29,635 nucleotides of DNA, taken from positions 1 to 29,635 of the forward strand of contig CAZCGA010000077.1 of NCBI GenBank assembly GCA_964498075.1, in the 5' to 3' direction. Position numbers and translations under genes: made by a program. Of this stretch, positions 15,344 through 22,468 are shown one piece after another. The number at the start of each line of letters is the position of its first letter. Position 1 is the first letter of the stretch. Under the pieces are notes generated by a model, which saw only the letters and a program-made list of their open reading frames with translations, was not told where the DNA came from and did not search any database. The stretch comes from CAZCGA01 sp964498075. GTDB lineage: Bacteria; Desulfobacterota; Binatia; HRBIN30.

Positions 15344-17350
15344 ATGGAGAACGCGACCGGCCGCGGCATGCAACCGGAAGATCTCGTCCATCTGAAGACC
15401 ATCGACGACGTCCAGCTCTCACCCGACGGGAGCTGCGTTGCCTACGTGCGGCGCGAGATCGAGGCGCGGCGCGACACGTATCGCTCGACCATCTGGATGG
15501 TCCCCGCGGACGGGTGCCACGAGCCGGTGCAGTTCACGCGCGGGCCGAAAGCCGACACGGCGCCGCGCTGGTCGCCCGACGGCTCACAGATCGCGTTTCT
15601 CTCCGTACGCGACGGCGGTCGCAGGCAGCTCTACCTCATGCCGGTCGCCGGCGGCGAACCGCGCCAGCTGACCACGCTGCCGGCCGGTGCCGGCGAGCCT
15701 GGGTGGTCGCCGAACGGCACTCTACTCCTCTTCGCCGCGCCCGTGCTCAGCGAGCCTCCGCCGAAGGACAAGGACGCGATCGAACGCTGGCAGCGGCGGC
15801 CGAGGGTGATCAACCGCGCCCTCTACAAGTTCGACGGCACCGGTTTCCTTTTGCACGGGAGCTTGCAGCTCTTCGTGATCGACGTCGCCCGTGGCAAGCT
15901 AAAGCAGATCACCACCGGCAAGTGCACCAGCTGGCAACCGGCGTGGTCACCCGATGGGCAACGCATCGCCTTCAGCCGCTCGCGCAGCGGTCCCTTGGAT
16001 GCGCACCAGTTCGATATCTGGACGATCGCGGCCGACGGCGGTGATGCGCAGCAAGTCACCGACTCCGTGCCCACCGCCGCCTGGCCGGCGTGGTCGCCCG
16101 ACGGCCAGACGATTGCGCTCTACGGATCGGCGAACGTCGCCGACCTCCACGCGTGGGTGTGGACCGTCCCGGCTGCCGGCGGCACGGCACGGGCGCGAAC
16201 GGCGGAGTCGGACCGCGAGGTGCCGACGCTGCCCGGCATGATGAGTCCGGCCCCGGTGTGGTCCGCGGATGGAACCACGCTCACCTTCCCGCTCGCCGAC
16301 GCCGGCAACGTGCACCTGGAGCGCTGCAGCGTGGGCCGTGGGACGGTGCACACGGTGATCGCGGGTGAGCGCCACGTCCTGCTGCCGAGCGTCCGGCAGG
16401 CGGCGGGACGCATCGCCTTCGTCGCCAGCACGCCAGCCATCCCGTGCGACGTACACGTGTGTGCGCTCGACGGCACGAACGAGCGGCGCCTCACGACGGT
16501 GAACGATGCGCTGCTGGCAGAGATCGTCCTTCCCGCAATCGAGCGGCGATGTTTTCAGAGTCCCCACGGGGGGACGGTCGACGGCTTCCTGATTCATCCG
16601 CGCACCGAGGTGCGCCCGGCGCCGCTGCTGGTCGACATTCACGGCGGGCCGCAGGGCTTTGTCGGTGCAGCGTTCCCGCGCTGGCCGTACTGGCTCACGC
16701 TGGCGGCCCGCGGGTGGGCGGTGTTGGCGCTCAACCCGCGCGGCTCGGGCTCGTACGGCAAGGCCTGGAACCACAGCCTGCGACAGCGGTGGGGCGAGTA
16801 CGACTTCCCGGAGCAGATGGCGGCCATCGATGCGTTGGTCGCCGAGGGCCTGGTGCACCCCGACCGTTTGGCGGTCGTCGGATACTCCTACGGCGGCTAC
16901 ATGACGGCGTGGACGATCGCGCACACCGATCGCTTCAAGGCCGCCGTGATCGGCGCGCCGTTGGTCAATCTCGAATCCGCCTCCGGCACCCAGGATCTCG
17001 GCTACTTCATGGATGAGTGGAACATCGGCGACTTCTTCACGGAGCGCGAGACGTACCGCCGTCTTTCACCGCTGAGCTACGCCGACCGCATCACCACGCC
17101 GACGTTGCTGGTGCACGGCGAGGCGGACGACCGCTGTCCCATCGGCCAGAGCGAAGAGCTCTTCGCTGCCTTGATGGTGGCGGCCAAGGCACCGGTGCAG
17201 TTCGTCCGTTACCCCGGCGGCAGTCATGCGTTTGTCGTCGTCGGCCGCCCGAGCCATCGCGTCGACTTCAACCGGCGCGTCGTCGAGTGGGTGGAGCGTT
17301 GGACGCTGGGGGCGGACGCCGCGACGAGCCCGACGGCGGCGGCCTCCTGA
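15344..17350 (+). CDS. S9 family (prolyl oligopeptidase-like) serine peptidase
   Basis: ATG 15344 (MENATGRGMQPEDLVHLKTI) is preceded by AGAGAG. The earlier in-frame codons overlap the divergent promoter region and are rejected. The 668-residue protein has an N-terminal TolB/WD40-like propeller with repeated WSPDGxxIAF units (about residues 20-380). A C-terminal alpha/beta hydrolase follows: HGGPQGF oxyanion region, nucleophile Ser in GYSYGGYMTAW, Asp in HGEADDRCP, and His in GGSHAF. This is the acylaminoacyl-peptidase/DPP-like S9C architecture, which trims short peptides. No secretion signal is evident, so it is probably cytoplasmic. It converges on the M48 gene with 34 bases between the stops. 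Confidence 0.92.
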   Translation: MENATGRGMQPEDLVHLKTIDDVQLSPDGSCVAYVRREIEARRDTYRSTIWMVPADGCHEPVQFTRGPKADTAPRWSPDGSQIAFLSVRDGGRRQLYLMPVAGGEPRQLTTLPAGAGEPGWSPNGTLLLFAAPVLSEPPPKDKDAIERWQRRPRVINRALYKFDGTGFLLHGSLQLFVIDVARGKLKQITTGKCTSWQPAWSPDGQRIAFSRSRSGPLDAHQFDIWTIAADGGDAQQVTDSVPTAAWPAWSPDGQTIALYGSANVADLHAWVWTVPAAGGTARARTAESDREVPTLPGMMSPAPVWSADGTTLTFPLADAGNVHLERCSVGRGTVHTVIAGERHVLLPSVRQAAGRIAFVASTPAIPCDVHVCALDGTNERRLTTVNDALLAEIVLPAIERRCFQSPHGGTVDGFLIHPRTEVRPAPLLVDIHGGPQGFVGAAFPRWPYWLTLAARGWAVLALNPRGSGSYGKAWNHSLRQRWGEYDFPEQMAAIDALVAEGLVHPDRLAVVGYSYGGYMTAWTIAHTDRFKAAVIGAPLVNLESASGTQDLGYFMDEWNIGDFFTERETYRRLSPLSYADRITTPTLLVHGEADDRCPIGQSEELFAALMVAAKAPVQFVRYPGGSHAFVVVGRPSHRVDFNRRVVEWVERWTLGADAATSPTAAAS

Positions 17351-17384
17351 GCGTGCTCGGACACCGCGAGCCGGCGTGACCGCG

Positions 17385-18878
17385 TCAGTGCGGTCGCCCG
17401 TTCGTTGTGCCGTAGGGCTCCGCGACGGCGATCTTCACCAGCTGCCCCTCCTCCAACACGTCGTGACCCGCAAGCCCGTTGGCGACGGCAACCTTCTGGA
17501 AACTCCAACTCGTCTTCGAACGGGCCACGAGGGCGTCCAAGCTCTCGCCCGCGCGCGCCTCCAGAATGCGCAGTCGATGCTCGCGAATCCCGGCACGCTC
17601 CTGCGGCTGCAGCGGCCGGAAGCTGCGGACGACTTGCTCGAAGACCGGCTGAAAAGCATCGCTGCGTTGCACTGCGGTCACGCCGGCGATCTGGTAGATG
17701 CGCCCGGCGTGGGCAATCCACGCGAAGTTGAGCGCGGCCTCGCCCGAGTCGTCGCGCGCTTGCACGCGCGTGCGGGCCGCCTTGAGGTCACCGACTGTGC
17801 TCGGTTGTGTGTGGTCGAGCACCGGAGAGCGGCTCGCCTTCTGCAGGGCGCGGGCGCCGGCGAGCGGGTCGTCTCCTGCGGCGACGGTTCCGACCGCCAC
17901 CAGCGCGCTGCGGTCGGAAGCGACGGCGTCGACCTGCTGGCGGCCGTTCTGCGTGATCCACCGGTCCGGGAAGCGCAGGTAGAAGTCGAGATCCGGTTGC
18001 AGGAAGCTCTGGCCGTCGAACACGCCGGCCGCGGCGGGCGAGCCGACCACCAACCCGTCGAGCCGCGCGAGAAAGACCGCCCGAGTTGGGCTGAGCGGTT
18101 CCCCCGTCACGCGTTTCAGGGTGCCGGCGAACTTGGCAGTGTTGGCGACCCGCTCCGGGGTCGATGGGTGTGAATCGAGGAACCCGACGTGGCGCCGCGC
18201 AGTACCGTCCAGCTCTTCCTCCCGCTGCAGGGTGCGCAGCAACTGGGAAAGGGCTCCCGGGTCCCACCCCGCCGCCGCGGCGAGCTGCTGGCCGACTCGA
18301 TCCGCCTCACGTTCTTGATCGCGGTCGAAGGGTGCGAGCACCAGGCCGGACGCCAGGCTCCCTGCTCCGCCGACCACCTGCCCCAGCAGTGGGCTCGCAA
18401 TGCCGGCGACGGCGGCGCTGAGGTTGGTGACGACGGCGAATGGCGCCGCACGAGAAACCTGCTGCACAGAATGTCGCGCGGCCACGTGTCCGATCTCGTG
18501 GCCGATGACACACGCGAGCTCGTCCTCCGAGTTCACCAGCTCGAGCAGGCCTCGGCTCACATAGACGTACCCGCCCGGCAGCGCGAAGGCGTTGGGCTCC
18601 GGCATGTCGACGACGTAGAACCGATAGGCGATGTCGCGACGCGGCGACTGCTCGGCGAGCCGCTGGCCGACGGCCTCGACGTACGCGGCAAGTGCCGGCG
18701 CGTCGACGAAGCCCATCTCTTGTTCGACCTTCTGCGCTTCCTCCTCACCGATCTGCTGTTCTCGACTGGCCGTGATCAACACGACCTCGGGTCGTCCGGT
18801 CACCGGATTGAGCGCACAGCCGCCGACCATGATGGTGATCAGACCAACACCGAGTGTCCTACAAAGCGTCGACCGCAT
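17385..18878 (-). CDS. M48 family metalloprotease lipoprotein with LysM-like C-terminus
   Basis: ATG 18878 begins MRSTLCRTLGVGLITIMVGGC, a lipoprotein signal with the lipobox cysteine at residue 21. The mature part starts ALNPVTGRPEVVLI, typical of BepA/LoiP-type periplasmic M48 proteases. The zinc motif HEIGH is in ACVIGHEIGHVAARH, and the third ligand region is EREADRVG. The C-terminal about 150 residues carry a stress-type domain and a LysM-like end (REHRLRILEARAGESLDALV...VLEEGQLVKI). It comprises 497 residues. The likely role is quality control of outer-membrane proteins, anchored by lipid in the periplasm. The frame is open far upstream only as a shadow of the divergent M20 gene. The 162 bases to that gene hold both promoters, not resolved. 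Confidence 0.9.
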   Translation of the reverse strand: MRSTLCRTLGVGLITIMVGGCALNPVTGRPEVVLITASREQQIGEEEAQKVEQEMGFVDAPALAAYVEAVGQRLAEQSPRRDIAYRFYVVDMPEPNAFALPGGYVYVSRGLLELVNSEDELACVIGHEIGHVAARHSVQQVSRAAPFAVVTNLSAAVAGIASPLLGQVVGGAGSLASGLVLAPFDRDQEREADRVGQQLAAAAGWDPGALSQLLRTLQREEELDGTARRHVGFLDSHPSTPERVANTAKFAGTLKRVTGEPLSPTRAVFLARLDGLVVGSPAAAGVFDGQSFLQPDLDFYLRFPDRWITQNGRQQVDAVASDRSALVAVGTVAAGDDPLAGARALQKASRSPVLDHTQPSTVGDLKAARTRVQARDDSGEAALNFAWIAHAGRIYQIAGVTAVQRSDAFQPVFEQVVRSFRPLQPQERAGIREHRLRILEARAGESLDALVARSKTSWSFQKVAVANGLAGHDVLEEGQLVKIAVAEPYGTTNGRPH

Positions 18879-19040
18879 GGGCCGTACCCATGCCTCGATT
18901 CGCGCCGACGATGCAAGCGGAATACGTAGGGACCGGCGGTACGCTCTCCGAATGAAATGGTGGTGGAGCAGGGGGGCGAGTGTACCCAGGCAACTCCTTG
19001 GCGGTAGCGTGAAACCGGCTAGGCATGCTAGACGGCGGCG

Positions 19041-20435
19041 ATGCGCCAACTCATACTCGCCTGCATCGTCGTGCTGTTGCCGGCCGCGGCGGTCGACGCG
19101 GACGAGGCACGGCTCTCGCCGGACCAGCAGCTGGCGCGCACGATCTACAAAGAGCTGATCGAGATCGACACGACCCATTCGACCGGCAACACGACCGTCG
19201 CCGCCAACGCGGTCGCCAAGCGACTCGCGGCCGCAGGCTTCGCGCAGGACGACATCCATCTGCTCGGCCCGACGCCGACCAAGGGTGGCCTGGTCGCACG
19301 GCTGCATGGCAGCGGCGCGAAGAAGCCGCTGCTCTTGCTGGCGCATCTCGACGTGGTCGAAGCGAAGCGCGAAGACTGGAGCGTCGATCCCTTCAAGCTT
19401 CTGGAGCAAGACGGCTTCTTCTACGGGCGCGGCAGCCTCGACGACAAGGCGATGGCGGCGATCTTCGTCACCGACTTCATCCGCATGCAGCGCGACGGCG
19501 TGAAGCCGAACCGCGACGTCATTCTCGCGCTCACCGCGGATGAAGAAGGCGGGCCGAACAACGGCGTCGATTGGCTGCTGAAGAACCACCGCGATCTGGT
19601 CGAGGCCGATCTGGTCATCAACGAAGGCGGCGGCGGCCGCATCCGCAACGGCAAGTACCTGCTGAACGGCGTGCAGGCGAGCGAGAAGACGTACACCAAC
19701 TTCATGCTCGAAGTGAAGAACAAGGGCGGGCACAGCTCGCTGCCGACGAAGGACAACGCCATCTACCGTCTGGCCGCGGGCCTCGGCCGGCTGGAGAAGT
19801 ACGAGTTCCCCGTCGAGCTCAACGAGATCACGCGCGCCTACTTCGAGCGCAGCGCCAAGATCGAGAGCGACCAAACCGCCGCCGACATGGCCGCGTTGCT
19901 GCACGACCCGCCCACCGCCGCGGCGGTGGCGCGGCTCTCCGACATTCCATCGTACAACGCGCTGCTGCGCACCACCTGCGTCGCCACGCGTCTCGACGGC
20001 GGCCACGCCGACAACGCGCTGCCGCAGACGGCGCGCGCCAACGTGAACTGCCGGGTCCTGCCCAGCCACAAGATGGAAGAGGTCCAGCAGACGCTCGTGC
20101 GCGTGCTCGCCGACGAGCAAATCAGCGTCACCGAAACCGAGCCGGCGAGCGTCGGGCCGGCCTCGCCGCTCGACCCCGAGCTGATGCACGCCGTGGAAAC
20201 CATCACCGAGCAGATGTGGTCCGGTGTGCCCGCGGTGCCGACCATGAGCAGCGGCGCCAGCGACTCGCGCTACTTCCGCGCCGCCGGCATCCGCGCCTAC
20301 GGCGTGTCGGGGATCTTCATCGACATGGACGACGTGCGCGCGCACGGCAAGGACGAGCGCCTCGGCGTGGAGCAGTTCTACGAAGGCCAGGAGTTCCTGC
20401 ACCGGCTCGTGCTGGCGCTAGCCACCGGTAAGTGA
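19041..20435 (+). CDS. M20 family zinc peptidase, exported
   Basis: This 464-residue protein has a signal peptide (MRQLILACIVVLLPAAAVDA). M20/M28-type dizinc motifs follow in order: LLLLAHLDVVEAKREDW (His and Asp), FYGRGSLDDKAMAA (bridging Asp), ALTADEEGGPNNG (catalytic and metal Glu), and the conserved dimerisation-domain segment KNKGGHSSLPTKDNAIY. The second ligand set (NEGGGGR) is also present. It is therefore likely a periplasmic aminopeptidase or carboxypeptidase acting on peptides or N-acyl amino acids; the substrate is undetermined. It is divergent from the M48 protease, and the two may be co-regulated. Confidence 0.92.
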   Translation: MRQLILACIVVLLPAAAVDADEARLSPDQQLARTIYKELIEIDTTHSTGNTTVAANAVAKRLAAAGFAQDDIHLLGPTPTKGGLVARLHGSGAKKPLLLLAHLDVVEAKREDWSVDPFKLLEQDGFFYGRGSLDDKAMAAIFVTDFIRMQRDGVKPNRDVILALTADEEGGPNNGVDWLLKNHRDLVEADLVINEGGGGRIRNGKYLLNGVQASEKTYTNFMLEVKNKGGHSSLPTKDNAIYRLAAGLGRLEKYEFPVELNEITRAYFERSAKIESDQTAADMAALLHDPPTAAAVARLSDIPSYNALLRTTCVATRLDGGHADNALPQTARANVNCRVLPSHKMEEVQQTLVRVLADEQISVTETEPASVGPASPLDPELMHAVETITEQMWSGVPAVPTMSSGASDSRYFRAAGIRAYGVSGIFIDMDDVRAHGKDERLGVEQFYEGQEFLHRLVLALATGK

Positions 20436-20503
20436 TGCAGCTCAGCCGTGACGCGACTCGGTCGATTGGTACGCAGGTCGAGCGACTGTCGGAGCTTGTC
20501 GGA

Positions 20504-20779
20504 TCAGCCGGCGCGGCGGGCCTTCTGGGCCAGGTAGTGCTCGTCCAGCGCATGCCGAACCAGGACCTTGATGACGTCCTCGCGATTGACGCCAAGCTCG
20601 CGGGCGGCGGCATCCAGTTCGCTCAATATCCCAGGCGGGAAGTTTACGGTGACTGGCTCGACCGGCCGCATCATCGTGCCGCGATTCGTAAAGTGAGCAG
20701 AGATGTCACGCCCTTCGTCCGCCGACTTGGCGATCGCTTCCGCACCTGGCAGACGTCTCTGCCTACGCGTTCTCTTCAT
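20504..20779 (-). CDS. CopG-type ribbon-helix-helix antitoxin
   Basis: This 91-residue protein has a basic N-terminus (MKRTRRQRRLPGAEAIAKSADEG) and a C-terminal ribbon-helix-helix. The strand VEPVTVNFPPGILSELDAAA is followed by ELGVNREDVIKVLVRHALDE. It starts at ATG 20779 within an ATGA overlap with the end of the toxin gene (20776). Gene order is toxin first, antitoxin second, as in BrnT/BrnA modules, and the protein would bind its own promoter and neutralise the toxin. The role is inferred from fold and context. Confidence 0.82.
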   Translation of the reverse strand: MKRTRRQRRLPGAEAIAKSADEGRDISAHFTNRGTMMRPVEPVTVNFPPGILSELDAAARELGVNREDVIKVLVRHALDEHYLAQKARRAG

Positions 20780-21042
20780 AAGAGTCGTTGCTCCTCGCGT
20801 GTCGCCTTCCAGAGCGTGACGAGCCAGTTGTACTCACCCTGTCGATCCTCTCTCACCTCGAAGATCACGGAATACAGTCGATCACCCACCCAGCCGATGG
20901 CTCTGTACTGCTCGGGAACGTCTGCACGTCGATCGAGATAGTACGGTCTCTTCCATAGGTCCTGCGCTTCTTCAAAGCCGATCCTTCGTTTCGGATTCCT
21001 CCGCAGTGACTCGCTCTTCCTCTTGTCGAATCGGAAGCGCAC
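20776..21042 (-). CDS. BrnT-like toxin
   Basis: GTG 21042 (VRFRFDKRKSESLRRNP) gives 88 residues, near the usual BrnT length; the frame is open upstream as an unsupported extension. Family features are the FDxxKxxxNxxK-like start, RRIGFEEAQDLW, a Tyr/Asp-rich middle, YRAIGWVGDRLYSVIF, and the terminal LWKATREEQRLL that corresponds to the RIISARKATxxER motif. BrnT proteins are RelE-fold ribonucleases that inhibit translation. It overlaps the antitoxin gene by four bases. The 155 bases upstream (21043-21197) must hold the promoter, but I see no clear boxes. Confidence 0.78.
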   Translation of the reverse strand: MRFRFDKRKSESLRRNPKRRIGFEEAQDLWKRPYYLDRRADVPEQYRAIGWVGDRLYSVIFEVREDRQGEYNWLVTLWKATREEQRLL

Positions 21043-21197
21043 CGGGCCTGCGTATACCAGGCGCGGACAAGGATACCAACTGGTAATGGGACTCCGTGCT
21101 GTTACCCCGGGCCATCCCGACGTAGCGGTGCCGAGGCGGTCGCCCACACCTGCCTCCCTTCCCCTCGAAACTCAGATCGCGCTATAGAGGACGCCCC

Positions 21198-21363
21198 ATG
21201 CCGACGCCGCAGCGCCTGATCTTCGCCAAGGGTGACGACCGCATCGCCTTGCTGGCCAGCATGGCCAACCGCCATGGCTTGATCGCCGGGGACACAGGGA
21301 CGGGCAAGACGGTGACGCTGCGCGGCGTGCCGGTATTCTTCGCCGACGTGAAGGGAGGCAGTG
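21198..21363 (+). pseudogene. Remnant of HerA-like/DUF853 ATPase with internal deletion
   Basis: ATG 21198 reads MPTPQRLIFAKGDDRIALLA, then NRHGLIAGDTGTGKTVTL (Walker A, GDTGTGKT). It jumps directly to GVPVFFADVKGG. In intact proteins of this family, about ten or more residues (helix and linker resembling LAEGFSxxG) separate these segments, and 400 or more residues follow. Here the frame simply runs into the creatininase gene. It has both an internal and a C-terminal deletion and cannot work as an ATPase. Confidence 0.75.
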
Positions 21364-22338
21364 ATGGACGAACCGACCCTGCTGCGATGGGAGACGCTGA
21401 CCAAGCGCAAGTTCGATCAGCTCGATCGCGAACGCTGCGTGGTCATGGTCACCTGCTCGCCGCTCGAGGTGCACGGGCCGCACCTGCCGCTCGGCGCCGA
21501 TGCGCTCGAAGGGCAAGGGCTGGCGACGCGCATGCTGCGCTTCCTGCCGTCGCCGCATCGCGAGCGCATCTTCCTGCAGCTGCCGTTCATCTACGTCGCC
21601 ACCGACACCCTGCCGCATCCCGGCTCGCTCTTCTTCCAGCCATCGACGACCATCGCCGTGCTCCAAGACCTCGGCCGCTCGCTCGCGGCGCAAGGGTTCC
21701 GCGACGTGCTGGTGTCGAACTTCCACGGCAGCCCGCGCCACTTCCTCGCCATCGAAGAAGCCTGTGCGCGCGTCACTCGCGAGCGCGGCATCCGCATGGT
21801 CTGCATCTTCTCCGTGCTCCTGACCCGTCTCACCGGCGGCAGCTCGGAGCTGTACGAAACGCTCGGCAAGCTGCCGGGCGTCAACCGCGAGGACCTCATC
21901 GGCGACACCCACGCCGGCCTGGTCGAGACCTCGCAGCTCCTCGCTCTGCATCCGGAATGGGTCGAGCGCGACTACGCCACGCTGCCACGCCGCACCGTCG
22001 ACACCTGGCTCGCCGAGCAGGGTGAAGAGCCGCCCAAGATCGAGCGCGGCAAGCCGGCGGGCATTCTGACGATGATCAACGCGTTCCGTGCCGGCCTGCG
22101 GTTCTTCCGCGCGCATACCTACTCCGGCGCGCCGGGTTCCGCCTCGCCGGAGCTGGGCGAACGGATCCTCGACACCTTGGCAACGCACGCCGCCGCGGCG
22201 GTCTCCGAAATCCTCGACGGCACCCTGCCGCCGGAGCAGTGGCATTCGCCGCTGTGGCCGCGCCGCTTCATGTTCGTGAATCCGTGGATGGTGCGGCTCT
22301 TCAACCGCCTCCTGCACATCCCCGACGGCATCGCCTGA
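21364..22338 (+). CDS. Creatininase-family amidohydrolase
   Basis: ATG 21364 has GGGAGG five bases upstream; GTG 21361 is a less well-spaced alternative. The 324-residue protein shows the family metal motifs: EVHGPHLPLGADA (Glu, His and Asp), NFHGSPRHFLAI, and GDTHAGLVETS (His/Glu). Members include creatininase, MftE-like peptidases and formamide hydrolases (ArfB/2-amino-5-formylamino-type). The specific reaction cannot be assigned. No peptide-modification or riboflavin genes are adjacent. The extended C-terminal region (about residues 220-324, FRAGLRFFRAHTYSGAPG) is longer than in typical creatininases of about 250 residues. The ribosome site lies in the ATPase remnant just upstream. Confidence 0.85.
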   Translation: MDEPTLLRWETLTKRKFDQLDRERCVVMVTCSPLEVHGPHLPLGADALEGQGLATRMLRFLPSPHRERIFLQLPFIYVATDTLPHPGSLFFQPSTTIAVLQDLGRSLAAQGFRDVLVSNFHGSPRHFLAIEEACARVTRERGIRMVCIFSVLLTRLTGGSSELYETLGKLPGVNREDLIGDTHAGLVETSQLLALHPEWVERDYATLPRRTVDTWLAEQGEEPPKIERGKPAGILTMINAFRAGLRFFRAHTYSGAPGSASPELGERILDTLATHAAAAVSEILDGTLPPEQWHSPLWPRRFMFVNPWMVRLFNRLLHIPDGIA

Positions 22339-22371
22339 GACCCAAACTCGACCCTGTCTGGTCGCTCCTGC

Positions 22372-22389
22372 AGTCGTCTTCAGACGACT
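22372..22389. terminator. Hairpin after the creatininase gene
   Basis: AGTCGTCT-TC-AGACGACT is a perfect stem followed by TTT, about 35 bases past the stop. A second hairpin (CCGTAG...CTACGG, 22398-22424) follows. They lie between convergent genes and could serve both. Confidence 0.55.
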
Positions 22390-22468
22390 TTCCAAGACCG
22401 TAGCCGTGGACTTCTAGTCTACGGCGGGCGGCCGCCGGACACGCGCCGGTGGGATCATCATCCTGTGC

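Noticed and set aside
14509..16044. Plus-strand 511-codon frame across the GH38 and S9 genes
   Set aside because: It overlaps two genes with clear catalytic motifs in other frames, and its sequence is Arg/Ala-rich without domain features.
18879..20402. Long minus-strand extension upstream of the M48 gene
   Set aside because: It is the antisense of the M20 peptidase, which has clear dizinc motifs. The lipoprotein signal fixes the M48 start at 18878.
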